This document shows positions 42,299 through 53,949 of a stretch of DNA of 64,000 nt, piece after piece. The stretch comes from Nothopassalora personata. Lineage: Eukaryota; Ascomycota; Dothideomycetes; Mycosphaerellales; Mycosphaerellaceae. Positions within the stretch are counted from its first letter, which is position 1; each line of letters opens with the position of its first letter. The position numbers were made by a program, and so were the translations under genes. The notes under the pieces are model-generated. The model was not told the DNA's origin. It did no database searches and saw nothing but the letters and a program-made list of their open reading frames with translations. Location of the stretch: assembly GCA_033816765.1 (NCBI GenBank), contig CM066288.1:3782001-3846000 (forward strand). Direction: 5' to 3'.

Positions 42299-45066
42299 AT
42301 GGCCTCTCACCCGCCTTCGCGCGCTGCTAGTATCGCTGAGCGAAGAGCGTCTGCTTCCGTCCGCCAGCAGAAGAGCCGGCCCACGGCCTCCAACGTGCCC
42401 TCCCCCACCACCGACAATGCGCGAACGACGGACTCGAGGTCGACGTACCACAACAGGCTGAAGACCAAGACGACCGAGACCACGACCAAAGACGTGCTCA
42501 CGCGCGAAACTCTGATCAGACGAACAACCTTCAGTCCGACCAAGAAGCACTTTGACGGCAGCAATGGCGGCAAGAGCCGTGATGTGGAAAGACCGCCCTC
42601 CTCGAAGGACAAGTCTCGAAGAGAGCCCGACGAGGCAGCGGGTATGTTGCCTGTGCGTCGCCTCGGCCAGGACGGGCTATGTGTGGCAGGATACTAATGA
42701 CGTGTAGCACAATCGTGGAGCCCTCATGCAACACTCCTAGCACCCTCGTCTGCTCCACTGGCCTCTCGGATATCTGCTCCTCCTGTTGCAGCGGAAGCGC
42801 CGGCTAGCATACAGCCCCAGCCTTTGGGTAGTCTCTCCCTCGATGCACAAGAGAAAGCGATCATTGAAGATCTGCTGTTTGTGCTTATGGGCTTCGAAGG
42901 ACAGTACATTCGATATGCCAACGCCTACGACGCTCTTGACGAGAAGAGTCGGCTGGCAGGACCTACATTCCACATCCAGCCGGGTCTGGATCCGAGCTTG
43001 CGAGATCTGGCGCACAGTATCGTCAAGACCGCGAATCATTATTGTGCAGTCGAGGCATTTGTGGAGGTGCAGAGCTCAGAAGAGATGGGCATGGTGAACC
43101 ACGCATTGTGCGCGGCGATGAGGAAGATGCTCAAGGACTACATGATTCTGATCGCTCAGCTGGAACATCAGATGCTGACCAACGATGGCTTCACTCTGCA
43201 CCAGCTTAGCCTGCACACCAAGCCGACAGCCCATATGATGCTGCAGCTGTACAGTGTGGCTCATGAAATTCTGAAAGAGAACAGCATGCTGGACAACGAA
43301 GACGACATCGATCAGACGAACGACTTCGAGAACATCCTAGAGTCGCTCAAGGAGGGCAAGGACGCCGGCATACCGGGCAAGAAAGTCTGCAAAGGCGGTT
43401 CAGTGCTGAGACTGCTCACAAAACGATCGGCAGCCATGGCGGGAGACCCAGCGGCTCGGCAATTGCTGAATCTACTCCTTCGCGAAGCAAGTCGACCGTA
43501 TATGGCGATGCTGAATGAGTGGCTACACCATGGGAATGTTCGCGACCTGCATCAAGAGTTCTTGATCAAGGAGCAGAAGTCGATTCGCCGAGAAGGTCTG
43601 GAACAGGATTACACAGATGAATACTGGGAGAAGCGGTATACTATCCGACAGGAACTGGTCCCGCCACAATTGGAGCCGATGAAAGACAAGGCGTTACTTG
43701 CAGGCAAGTATTTGAACGTTGTCCGTGAATGTGGAGGCATCGAGAAATTGAGCCGAGACTTGACCTCCAGCGCCGAGTTCCCGCACACATTCGATGATCC
43801 ACGCTTCATCGAGAACGTCAGTGGTGCGTACGCCTTCGCGAACAGGAGTTTGATGACACTACTCCTCACGACACACGAGCTACCTTCGAGATTACGAAGC
43901 CTGAAGCACTACTTCTTCCTCGACCGCAGCGACTTCTTCTCGTACTTCCTCGAGCTTACGAACTCGGAGCTCCGAAAGGCCGCGAAGAATGTCAACGTGG
44001 GAAAATTACAGAGTTTGCTCGACATCGTGCTGCGTCAGCCTGGATCTGTTGCGGCCGAGGACCCATTCAAGGAGGATGTCAAGGTCGTGATGAACGATGT
44101 TGGTCTTACTGGATGGCTGATGCGAGTTGTCAATGTCCAGGGCATGGACGCCGATGCCACCTCACTCTCTTCGTACAACCCAACTACAACCGTCGAGAAA
44201 GATGGCAAGGAGATTTCTGGCTACGAAGCGCTCACGCTGGATTATGCTGTACCCTTCCCGCTGTCGCTGGTCGTCAGCCGAGTCACACTTACTCGATACC
44301 AGCTGCTGTTCCGTTACCTCCTGAGCTTACACCATCTGGAAACACTTTTGACGAATTCATGGACCGAGCATACCAAAGTCCGGGCGTGGCACCACAAGAC
44401 CAAGGGTGATCCTGCTGTGGCCAGGAAAATTGAGAACTGGAAACGACGAGCTTGGTGCTTGAGGAGTAGGATGTTGTGCTTTGTGCAGCAGCTACTATAC
44501 TTTTGCACGAGTGAAGTGATCGAGCCGAATTGGTTGGCATTCATGTCACGCCTCTCTCACGCCGACGAAGAAGACAAGAGCGACACCGAGCCCAGGATCA
44601 AGAGGACTGTGGACGAGCTCATGCAAGACCACGTCGACTTCCTCGCAACGTGCTTGAAAGAGTGCATGTTGACAAATTCGAAATTGTTGCGAGTATGTTC
44701 TGCTACCTGCCTCAACCCGCGCACAATCTGCTAATATGATCCCAGATCAACTCCAAAGTCATGTCGACCTGTACCCTCTTCGCCAACTACACCGCATCCC
44801 TCTCTCGGTATCTTGCTTCTGCAGATCCCGACCTAGCGTCACCATCCGGCTCCCAAACAGCCTACGACCCTGCAAAGCTGGACAAACTCTTTTCGATTTT
44901 GCAACAATACGAAGATCACTTCGGCCGGCATCTGAAGATTCTCTTGGACGCGCTCAACTACCTTGCAGCGACTGAGACAGTCGTCTTCCTCGGTCTTTGT
45001 GCAAGACTTAGTATGGCGAATGAAGGCGGTCCTGGAGGCGGACCGGGTCCTGGCGCATATGGTTGA
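42299..45066 (+). CDS. GCP2: Gamma-tubulin complex component 2 (GCP2/Spc97)
   Basis: Three exons (42299..42641, 42708..44692, 44746..45066) give 882 residues. After a Ser/Thr/Arg-rich N-terminus, the GRIP1 region begins at EKAIIEDLLFVLMGFEGQYIR near residue 160. DYTDEYWEKRYTIRQE and LLAGKYLNVVRECGG near 430-480 are diagnostic for GCP2. The GRIP2 region follows with LTLDYAVPFPLSLVVS near 640 and HVDFLATCLKECML, and the protein ends in a Gly/Pro-rich tail. Introns are GTATGT...GTGTAG (CTAAT branch) and GTATGT...CCCAG. GCP2 pairs with GCP3 to make the gamma-tubulin small complex. A GCP6-like subunit lies at 0.8-3.5 kb in the same window. Confidence 0.93.
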
Positions 45067-45274
45067 AGGCATCATCATGGTATGCTGAAGACAGATTGGG
45101 AGGTATAAGTCGGGTTCTGGCATGGTTGGCGAAGCAAATATCGTTTAGCGTAGGCGTTTGAGTGCTTTGATTGCTTGTTCGCTTTGGTATTATGATGACT
45201 ACGATGCGTGGTTCGTCTCGATCGTGCAATCCTGTCTCGAGCACCTTCCAGGTCATAATGTGTTTCAGTCTCAC

Positions 45275-46048
45275 TCACCACCTCCTCCCAAACGGATCAC
45301 TATTCTCGACCCGCCTCATCCTGTCAGGATATACTTGCGGCGGCCCATCTCCACTCCCATTTCTACTCCCATCTCCATTCGCCACACTGCTTGCATTCGC
45401 CACGACCCCAGTCCACCCCTTCCCATTCCCATTCCCACTCCCACTCCCATTCCCAACCGAGCTACTCCCCCTCCTCTCCAACGCCCTAGCATAAAACTCC
45501 ATCCCCACCCTCGCCTGCTGATCATACTCCGCAATCCTCTCCAAAACTTCTTTCGCAACTCTCATCCCCTCAGGAGGCTCCACTTGCACAACCCCAGGAG
45601 GAGCAGCGATTCTCCCTCCCGGTGGCAAGCACGGATCTCCACTTCTAGGATCGTGGGGCGCGGACAAATTGGCGATGGAGGTGAAGGTTACGTCCTTGTA
45701 CATGCCGTTGCCGTTGCCACTGCCACTGCCATGAGGAGCGGGAGCGGGGTGATCGACGTCCATGCGTTCGTCTTCAGATGCATGTTGGTCTTGTGTGCGG
45801 GTGGCGAGAGAGGCTTTGTAGTGCGATATGGCGGCGTTGGCGATGTTGTTGCTGGGAGGGAGGGTTAGTGTGCGGCGTGGAAAGGAAAGGTGCGGCTTCA
45901 ATAGGGAGATGTACCGCACTTGTTGATGTTGGTGTTCGAGGTTGGCGATGATGGCTTTGAGGCGTTCGTCGCGGGTTTCGGAGCCGGGTTGTGGTGCGTC
46001 TTTGAGGCTGGGGATGGGGAGGTAGATGTGTTGTTTTAGGTCTTGCAT
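45275..46048 (-). CDS. Unrecognised conserved-looking protein with Gly/Asn-rich segment
   Basis: Two exons, complement(45275..45851, 45915..46048), give 236 residues. The intron (GTACAT...CTCCCAG, with an exact CTAAC branch) joins RLKAIIANLEHQHQQVR to NNIANAAISHYKASLATR, a helical pattern that looks like a subunit of a complex. A middle part (PPGGRIAAPPGVVQVEPPEGM) and a helix (AKEVLERIAEYDQQARVGMEFY) follow. The tail is low-complexity Gly/Ser/Asn, encoded by CCCATT/CCCACT-type repeats (about 45420-45460). I do not recognise the family and assign no function. It is convergent with GCP2 and would share its promoter side with PFK. The in-frame unspliced version (257 residues) is the alternative. 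Confidence 0.55.
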   Translation of the reverse strand: MQDLKQHIYLPIPSLKDAPQPGSETRDERLKAIIANLEHQHQQVRYISLLKPHLSFPRRTLTLPPSNNIANAAISHYKASLATRTQDQHASEDERMDVDHPAPAPHGSGSGNGNGMYKDVTFTSIANLSAPHDPRSGDPCLPPGGRIAAPPGVVQVEPPEGMRVAKEVLERIAEYDQQARVGMEFYARALERRGSSSVGNGSGSGNGNGKGWTGVVANASSVANGDGSRNGSGDGPPQVYPDRMRRVENSDPFGRRW

Positions 46049-46583
46049 GTTTCTGGGCAGGGTGTGTCTTCACGCGAGTTGAGGCTATCAGGATTGCGCA
46101 GTGGAATCTGAAAAAACTTGGTGTTTCTGCGGCGGCCGCGTGAATGGCTGACCGTGAATCTCTCGTGTGTTGATGTCGAATTTCAGAAGCTGGTCTTGCC
46201 GAACACCTGAAGTCTCCAAATCCGCGCTAGTCAGCTCCTCGGGCACGGGGTCCTTTGGATAAGTGGTCATCGTCAGTTCCATAGTAAAGTAGAGTATCAA
46301 GTACAGCTGGAGCTACCTATGCCGGTGCTGTCGTTGCCCCATAACTCCTCGCTAAACCCACCCATGCCATCTATCCTTACAACATGCATATCCACGTACG
46401 CCGCCCAGATCATATTCATCGCCCAGAAAGGCTCGAAAGCAAGTCATGACTCCCACGCCATGCTCGCTTAGGTCATAGTAGTTCCCATGCTGCCACCCAA
46501 AGCAATCCTGTCCAATTCTCACCGCTTGTACCGTGACACTGTCCGACTTTATCTCACACGCCTCAAGAAGACTCTTCTTCGTC
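46049..46583. other. Intergenic, 535 bp
   Basis: This lies upstream of the preceding gene and downstream of the kinase gene. A 70-codon minus frame (46088-46300) and another short open stretch above it have no recognisable content; they may be leader sequence. Confidence 0.4.
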
Positions 46584-49130
46584 CTACATCATGTCGTCCT
46601 CGGCGCGCTTCAGCCTGAAGTCGGGTACCTCGTAGAACCACTCCGTGCCCTTGTCCCATTTGTAGGCACGGAAGTCGACGCCGTATGGCTTCGGCTCGAG
46701 GCAGTAGAGCATGCCCAGTGGAACGTCAAGATCTGCGACCTCCTCGCGCTTCAATCCGCGGAAGTATGCAAGGAGCACGCGTGCGACACTGCGGTGACCG
46801 ACGAGCAGGACGTGGTCTGTCATTCGCTCCAGTTCGACAATGACGGGTCGCAGACGGTTGATGATGTCGAGATAACCTTCGCCGCCCGGTCCAGGATAGC
46901 GGTAGTGTAGCTTGTCTTGCTTGCGGCTGCGGTATTCCTCTGGGTACTGAGTCGAGATGCAGTTGTATGTCAGACCCTCCATGACACCTGCATTGAGCTC
47001 ATCCAGCATGCGCATCTGCTTGGTATCGTACTCGTCTTCGTTGAAGTACTGAGCGGTCTGGATGCTTCGCTTCAGCATCGATGTCCAGACACAGAAAGCC
47101 TTTGGCTCATAGCCCAGGTCCGTTGCATTTGTCATGATCGAAGCACCGCCATCCGAGCCAGGCGACTGCGGGTTGTAGTATGGATTTGGTGGCGTCGAAT
47201 CACCTGGCTGAGGTGGGAAGTGGGTGTTTCGCAGAGCCTCAATCTGCTTCAAGTCCCATTGGTTCCGCTGATACTCCATGAATTTAGTAAGCGATCTGGC
47301 ATATTGTTGTCCCTCTGGAGCAAGATCGCTGTCTCCGCCAATCTTGCCTGATACGTTGTCCATGCTCAGACCGTGTCTTGTGATCCAGATCTGTCGTGGT
47401 GCCAGGTTGAAGTTGAGCAGATAGTAGTTTGCCTGTGCCATCAGGAATCCCTTGATCTGATGGCTGATCACCTTCCTGCCGACATCGATCATCTGGATGT
47501 ACGGCATGTTGTTCTTCTCTTCGTACTCGCCCAGCGGTACGTAAGCCTTCTCATACTCGTGGACTCGCTTCTTGAAGTCCTCGAGGGCAATCTGAGGATC
47601 CATGTCTCTGTAATCAGGGCCATTCAGCTTCAAACGCATGTTGGCCTCGAGGAGGTCCTGGTCCACGCAGCTGGACTCGAGGAAGAGCACATTCAACTGT
47701 GGTCCAGCTCGATCTCTGATTCGGTCCATGATCATCTTCCGTCGTGCCATGGTGCTGTTGGTCGCATCGAGGATGCCAACACTACCATTACCATATAATA
47801 TGTAGTCTAGCAGCTCGTCGAGCGTCTCTCGAGCAACTTGTTCTCTAATTTGTGCTGCTTTCTTGTTTTGAGGGTCGAAGAATGATGAGTTCTGTTCCAG
47901 GCTCTCCTCTTCCTCCTGCTTCTGCTTTTCACTCAGGTCAGGCGCATCTTTCGCCAGCACTATGGTTGCCAAGCTCTGCTTGCGATCCGAGTCGGGTCGA
48001 TGCTGAAAGTCGTCCTCCTGGAGCTCCTGCATGTCGTCCTTCGTGTTCGTGCGCGATCCGGGCGCTTCTTCAGTCGTTGGAGTACCTTGCGGAGGTGTCG
48101 ATGGCGGCTGTAGGTGCGTGTCGCCGTTGAGGATGATCTGCGCGACGGAGTGTTGGCGCTCAGCCTGGCTGCCACTGATACCCGGAAAATGGCTCAACCG
48201 TCGAGACTCTTCGCGCTCGCCTCGGATCGGCTGGCTCTTGCTCTTCTCGAGACTGTTGGGGCCGCCTGCAACGACACGACGTCTCTCACCAACGTTGAAG
48301 ATCTTGGTGTCATGCTGCAGCCAGTTCAAGTAGCGTGCTAGCTTCTTCGTGATGTAACTCTTGCCACGTGCTGGGAGGCCAACCATGACGATCACCAGCT
48401 TGGATCCGACATCCCTAGAGGCGATGCGTCCATCCGGCGAGACCTTGCTCTTGGTCAGACCCGGGATATCGAGGGTGGTTGGTCGCACACGCGGCGTCGA
48501 CGTTCCAGACATTTGTCGCATGGGTGTGGGTGGCTTGGTGCCATCGTTGCCGTACGACATGCCGTTCAGTCTGGGACTACTAGGCGCGGTGGTGGCGGGG
48601 GTGTCGTTCATGGCCATCGTCGCACCTCTCACTTCTGGTATCGAACCATTCAGCGCGGCGCCGAGGGAGCTCCAAACTTGAGGTGGCCGTTTGCCGTCGC
48701 CGGGTGCGGCAGGTGCGTCGAACTTGTCGGATTGGGTGCGGAAGGGGGCGTTGATGAGGACATTGTCCTCAGCAGTAGTGGAGGTGGATGTGGTCGTGGA
48801 GTAGGTGATGCTGTGCTGACTGAGTGTCCTGTCGAGCTCGTTTCGCAGTTTATCCACTTGCTTGTCATCCGGCACGACCTCGTTGTTACTCCACCGCCGA
48901 TGACCAGTCTGCTGGCCGTGGGTTGTCATAGCGTACTTTGCTAGCTTAGAGAGCTGGCTCTGCCGTCGGCGATACTGTCCTAGCGATGAGTTGTCTTCAG
49001 CGACGCACGAACATGTTCCCGCCCAGTGCACGTTGTCAATCGTGTTGATGTCGCTTGGCGCGAGGTAATGCTCTGCTGGCTGTGATGTGCTACTTGTACT
49101 GCTGCTGGCCCACGCGGTGCCGTGAGGCAT
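46584..49130 (-). CDS. 6-phosphofructo-2-kinase / fructose-2,6-bisphosphatase
   Basis: One exon encodes 848 residues. A Ser/Thr-rich regulatory N-terminus of about 240 residues precedes the kinase domain with P-loop GLPARGKSYITKKL near residue 250. The kinase domain is split by a low-complexity insert (about 290-410) before GNGSVGILDATNSTMARRKMI. The C-terminal histidine-phosphatase domain has TRHGLSMDNVSGKIGGD near residue 583 and the second histidine in VLLVGHRSVARVLLAYF. Both halves therefore keep key residues and the enzyme may be bifunctional, making and removing the glycolytic activator fructose 2,6-bisphosphate. SPR and TPMR-type sites in the N-terminus suggest phosphorylation. It is the last intact gene before the repeat region. 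Confidence 0.94.
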   Translation of the reverse strand: MPHGTAWASSSTSSTSQPAEHYLAPSDINTIDNVHWAGTCSCVAEDNSSLGQYRRRQSQLSKLAKYAMTTHGQQTGHRRWSNNEVVPDDKQVDKLRNELDRTLSQHSITYSTTTSTSTTAEDNVLINAPFRTQSDKFDAPAAPGDGKRPPQVWSSLGAALNGSIPEVRGATMAMNDTPATTAPSSPRLNGMSYGNDGTKPPTPMRQMSGTSTPRVRPTTLDIPGLTKSKVSPDGRIASRDVGSKLVIVMVGLPARGKSYITKKLARYLNWLQHDTKIFNVGERRRVVAGGPNSLEKSKSQPIRGEREESRRLSHFPGISGSQAERQHSVAQIILNGDTHLQPPSTPPQGTPTTEEAPGSRTNTKDDMQELQEDDFQHRPDSDRKQSLATIVLAKDAPDLSEKQKQEEEESLEQNSSFFDPQNKKAAQIREQVARETLDELLDYILYGNGSVGILDATNSTMARRKMIMDRIRDRAGPQLNVLFLESSCVDQDLLEANMRLKLNGPDYRDMDPQIALEDFKKRVHEYEKAYVPLGEYEEKNNMPYIQMIDVGRKVISHQIKGFLMAQANYYLLNFNLAPRQIWITRHGLSMDNVSGKIGGDSDLAPEGQQYARSLTKFMEYQRNQWDLKQIEALRNTHFPPQPGDSTPPNPYYNPQSPGSDGGASIMTNATDLGYEPKAFCVWTSMLKRSIQTAQYFNEDEYDTKQMRMLDELNAGVMEGLTYNCISTQYPEEYRSRKQDKLHYRYPGPGGEGYLDIINRLRPVIVELERMTDHVLLVGHRSVARVLLAYFRGLKREEVADLDVPLGMLYCLEPKPYGVDFRAYKWDKGTEWFYEVPDFRLKRAEDDMM

Positions 49131-49861
49131 GTCGAGCGAGGATGGATGCGATTATTATGGAGGTCTGATGTCACTCTGGCCGTCGCCAACGGTAGAGCTC
49201 TATCGATTGTAGCGCCGAAGATGCTCCTGGCGGCAGGCGAGTTGGACGTTATTACCTCAAACGGGTCGTCATCTTTGTGAAGACGTCGGTGAATATAGTA
49301 GATAGAATATGCTCAGCGTGAGACCCAACTCCTTTTTTAGAGTTCATCCAGGGCACATGGCAGCAGCCAGTTGAGATCCGAGAACGTGGCGCAATCTCAG
49401 GTACCAACCAGCAGAAGGACCTGTCGCAAGGCGGAGAGAGGCCACCTCGACGACGCAGGAGAGTGAAGCTGCAGCTCGAAAGCACTAACTACACAAGATC
49501 ACACTCGACACACGTGTCCGCATGGGAATGTCTTTGCTTCTGCGAGGAGTCGCACACGCGGGAGCTCCAGTAGTCACGCACATGTGAAAGCAGCACCGCG
49601 TTAAGAGCGCGTGTGAACTCAAACCTTAGAAGTACCGGCTATTCTAACCAATCTCTTCCCGTTCCCATCCCACGCCTCTGTCACTGATTCCGGCAGCGTT
49701 TTTCAGCCTCAGCACCTTGACATCGTATCTTCCGCTGCGTGACCCCGATTGGCACAGGCCTTGGCATGCCGTGGACGGCCATTCGCAGATAGACATGTCA
49801 CATCGAACCATCGTCATGTGCGCGATCCTTGCATCGCGCGCGAATTGGTCGATGACGGTAC
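49131..49861. other. Upstream region of the PFK-2 gene, border of the repeat nest
   Basis: This has ordinary base composition with no RIP bias. It ends at the 7-bp ACGGTAC (49855-49861) that is repeated on the far side of the Mutator-like element. No gene seen. Confidence 0.45.
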
Positions 49862-49935
49862 CAAAATTTATCTTCAATGCCCGCAATATTGACATTATTA
49901 TCTTCAGTGCCCACGCTTATCTTCAGTACCCACAC
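49862..49935 (+). repeat. Left terminal inverted repeat of the MULE
   Basis: Pairs with 53011-53084. It contains three spaced units of the type TATCTTCAATGCCC. Confidence 0.7.
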
Positions 49936-50099
49936 ACACACCGCATTATGGACGATCTCACCGCTATTATATTGGCTTGCATTCGCGCATGTCGCTGCCG
50001 CCGAGAGGCAGCGACATAATGCCCGCAATGCCCACGATTTCGAGCATTTCTCCTTCCTTATTTCGAGCTCTAGTACCTACGGCAACACGCGTACGATAT

Positions 50100-52060
50100 A
50101 GACGGCATTGAAGACATCAACGGACCGCTCAATAAGGAAGAAACACACGATCGACTAGCTGCCGAGGGCATCGTCGTACTAAAAGAGCAAGCTATACTAT
50201 CTTGTAAGGACGAGGTCAAGACTACAGTTATTGCAGCTACTACACAAGATAGATAGCTACACTATGTGTATAAGAGCGATTTAACACGCATTTAGATTAA
50301 GTGCCGTAGCACGAAGGACTGTCTATATCTCTGCATTGCCTTTAATAAACTAGAGCGAGGCGGCTAGCTAGTTACGAAGCTCGTGGACTAGTATACTTGC
50401 TAGGGTGAACGATTAGTCTTTAGAGCACCGATGAACTATATCTAGGCCATGTTGCGTAAGCTGCCTAAGCTAATAGATGTCAATAAGGACTCGAAGGTTA
50501 AGGACATTTAGAGTGTGCTATAGAAGCGCTTTAGTAGCTACTCCGTACCGTTACTTCAATACTATCGTGTTAAGTAGAAGATTAACTATAATACTCGCGT
50601 AGAGAGGCTGTCTAACTTCGAGAAAATCCCTTATTATTTAGAGCTACTAAACCAGTAGAACCTAGGGTGTATTACGGAGCTTCTACTTAACGAACACGGC
50701 AAATTTAAGCGAGTATTCGTAATGCTATAGACATTAGCTAGAGCCGTTTCAAATAGACCTCGTCTACTATCGTTCGATGGTTGCTTTCTAAAAGATAGCT
50801 TTAAGCAGCACCTCCTTATTATAGTAAAACCTAATGCTAATAACTAGCTATAACTACTTGCTTAGGCTATCGTTAAGAGCGAGTCCGAGGACTCGTAGCG
50901 ATAGTTCTATAAGCTCTTTATCGACGGTAAAGGCAATTACGGCATATATAGTAGCTACGGCGATCTATTTACTAACTAGTAAGATAAGTACTATATCCTT
51001 ATAGATCGCTATAAGGGTCTTATAAACTGCGAAGACATGTTTAGCTACGCTCTATAGTGTTACTATATATAGCATCTTTACCGTAATATCTCGAAGTTAT
51101 ATAGTAAGAACGTAGCCGACTGTATCTAGCGTATAGTACGAGCAGTGTCTATTATCGCGTACGATAAGGGCATTAAAGAGATGCGAAAGCATTTACCTAA
51201 GGTAGTAGAGTACGTTAAGGCTATCGATAAGTACCACTTCGTTAAGTACGACATCTAACTATAGTTAGCTTACCGCTATAATAAGCTTATAAGCTAACTT
51301 ACTAAGTCGTAGAACTATGTCGTTATTAAGGATAGAGAGCTATCGGCATTACACCTACTCGATGCGTTATAGACACGGACAATGTAGCTACGCGCGGACA
51401 GGTATCGCGAATGCCGTAAACGAGTGCTACGGGCATATAGTCTCACCTACCGTGTCGATAGCAAGACTACATTTAATTCGAACCTATTATAGTAGACGCT
51501 ATACTGTAAAGAGGTAATTAAGAAGAATAGACTCTACGTATAGTAGTGTAGCGTTATAGTTAATCGCTATAAATTACCTATCTAAGCTCGTATGTAGTAT
51601 AAGCTAAAGATCTACGTCGTTACAATCGAGCTACTATTATAGCGAAGGTAGCAAATTTAGGCTAGATGCATATACCTCCGTCCGTAAGACTATACTATAC
51701 CGTGCGGACATATAATTGTAGTACTATAGAAGCTAAAGATTCCTATCTACTAGTACATCTCGAACTACTTTAGTAACGAGTAATAGGAGCTAGCGTATAG
51801 TACGGGCATAGACATAGACGAAGACGACATAGTTAATTAGAACCGGATTGTAAATAGTAAGTGTGTAATAAAGCCTATTAACATAGACATACTAGTACTA
51901 AACCTAGAGGTACATCTACCGTAGTTATAGATACTCTAGGGTCGTCAATAGACGAAGAGAAAGGACTATAATAACTATGTTAGCTCGTTTAAAAGGAAAC
52001 TAACCGTACCGAAGTGTAGCAATTGTAGTAAACTAGGGTATAAGAAGCCTACCTATACGA
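50100..52060 (+). pseudogene. MULE transposase, interrupted by many TAG/TAA stops
   Basis: Reading across stops on the plus strand gives a Mutator-type transposase. FDGCFLKDSFKQHLL (about 50773) holds the first catalytic Asp. IVKSESEDS follows (about 50870). LIDRYKGLI (about 51000) holds the second Asp, and CYYI-HLYRN (about 51060) is the C2H-like motif. A zinc knuckle relative (KCSNCSKLGYKKPTY) lies near 52012. Stops occur where Gln or Trp is expected, as CpA-to-TpA mutation on either strand would produce. It cannot encode a full protein. Confidence 0.75.
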
Positions 52061-53010
52061 ATCCCCTAACACTATAGACTAATAGGTATTTCTAGCGCTC
52101 TTATTAGCCGATAGATCTAAGGCTAGTTTTAAGCGATTTAGAAGTGTGTTAGGGGTTTTATAAGGGGTATTAAGTGTCAATTTGCGTTACAGTTACTAAG
52201 TTCTCCGCGCTTAATAAGCGGGGCTATAGAGGTTTCCCCTAGGCTTTAACATCGACCCTAACACTTACTCGTATAGACATATATTATATTGCAAAGTTGT
52301 AGAGCGTATTAAACTGTCCTATCTCGCATTAAAAATGGTGTCAAAAGCTCGAAAAATAGGTAAGATATAGTGTCGTAAAGTTTCGAGTATTTTATAAAGT
52401 TAATAGCTATAGAGTTAGCTAGTTAGTAAGCTTAAACGGCTATAGAGCTCTATAAATCTTAACTTAAGCTTAAGTTCGAAGGCTTAGCGCTTATAAGGCC
52501 TTAATTCTATTAAGAAGTGAGCTTTAGGTAGCTAGTTTACTCTAAAACACGCTAGTAGGTAAGTATTCTATAGGTAATAACACCTCTACACAAATTAACG
52601 CGTAGAACGTAGAATTCGAGCGGTATTTCTTAGAACGGAGGAGTTAATGCCCTCACGGCTTCGTAGTTAAGCTATTAAGGCTGTTTATCCTATAAAAATA
52701 CTTATATTAGAAACATAGCCTTATACGTAATAACCCCGCGGGAACATCCGCGGTTTAGCTTTACCTTAGCTAATATAACAACTATAAACTTCACTATTAC
52801 GAAACAGCATTACTACTACCTCTTTTGCTTAATATAACATTAGAAACACTTTCGCACCACCTCTACGAATATAGCGCACTAAGAAACACTACGATTAAGC
52901 GATATCTCGAATTTCTATAATTGCCGCGGCTCTAGCGTTAACATTACGGCCGAGGAGCGGGGAAAGTTATCTTTAATACCTACGAATACGTAAGGCTATC
53001 TATTATATTC

Positions 53011-53084
53011 ACGGGCATTAAAGATATTCACGGGTACTAAAGATAAAGAAGACATAACTACGGGCATTAAAGATAAATTTTGTA
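53011..53084 (-). repeat. Right terminal inverted repeat of the MULE
   Basis: Pairs with 49862-49935. It carries three CGGG(C/T)A(T/C)TAAAGATA units on the plus strand. Confidence 0.7.
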
Positions 53085-53170
53085 ACGGTACTCTAACGTA
53101 GATATTGCCCCTGTTTTGTAACGTAGAACATATATTATAGACTAATAAGTGCTAGAAGAAAAATAGTTAC

Positions 53171-53417
53171 TATTAAGATGTAGCATCTTAAGGGGAGCTA
53201 ATAGTTAGGTTGTAATCTAATAGCCTAAGGCATCCACGATGACTTAGCTTGTCGGAAGACACCTTCTCTCCCCTTTAGCTTAGATAGACATCTAACACAA
53301 TTAACACATTAGTTCCTAATATATTGCTGTATGCCCTGTAGCTATTAGCTAGTTGAAGATTGATCTCTTACTCTACTCCGCTGCTAACTACGTATCCTAT
53401 AAGGTCTTAACTTAACA
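53171..53417 (+). repeat. Left LTR of the Copia element
   Basis: 247 bp, ending CTTAACA, nearly identical to 58926-59172; the differences are mostly C/T or G/A. The sequence just inside (GGTTATAAGCCC) is where a tRNA primer site is expected. Confidence 0.93.
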
Positions 53418-53949
53418 GGTTATAAGCCCGAGTTTGTGCAGGAGTAAGAGTAACCTATATTAGTACAGGTTACCTGTATCCCTTACTATTATAGCAGAAA
53501 ACATCTAGGAAGCAGAAGTCTACCCTATCTATCCTATTAAGGAGCTTGGTTTAATACTAAGTAATAGGTAATCTAGAAAAGGACTCTATGCGGCTTACTA
53601 TAAGCTAATACCTTAAAGACACTCTGTAGGCAGAACTGCATCGAGATACTATTAAGAAGGACTTTAAGTAAGTCATTTAGAACTCTACTAGGAGAGACAG
53701 ACCTATGTCCTAGCTCCGAGACTACACCGCTCTTTCTTTACCCTACTAAGCAGGCCTTAGTATCTACACCTACGAACCTTACTATTCTACACTAAAAGCC
53801 TTAGCAGGACCTAAGCCACGACCTTAAAGCATATACACCTTGTTTTATTACATTCAATTCATTATAGATTTACACTAAGAGAAAGGAGAAGAGAAGGGAA
53901 CTAAAATCCTAATTCTTAGGAGAGACAACTAGAAGAGATAGTTCAACCT

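Larger units (their letters stand above)
49862..53084 (+). mobile_element. Mutator-like DNA transposon (MULE), RIP-mutated
   Basis: The element is bounded by inverted terminal sequences. The left end reads CAAAATTTATCTTCAATGCC; the right end, read inwards on the minus strand, reads TACAAAATTTATCTTTAATG. Both continue with further TATCTT(T/C)A(A/G)T(G/A)CCC units. A direct repeat ACGGTAC lies outside at 49855-49861 and 53085-53091. The interior holds a broken MULE transposase on the plus strand. Exact ends are uncertain by a few bases. Non-coding sequence fills 52060-53010. Confidence 0.75.

Noticed and set aside
46088..46300. 70-codon minus frame as a first exon of the unrecognised gene
   Set aside because: A stop precedes the MQDLKQ start in frame and no acceptor with matching phase was found.
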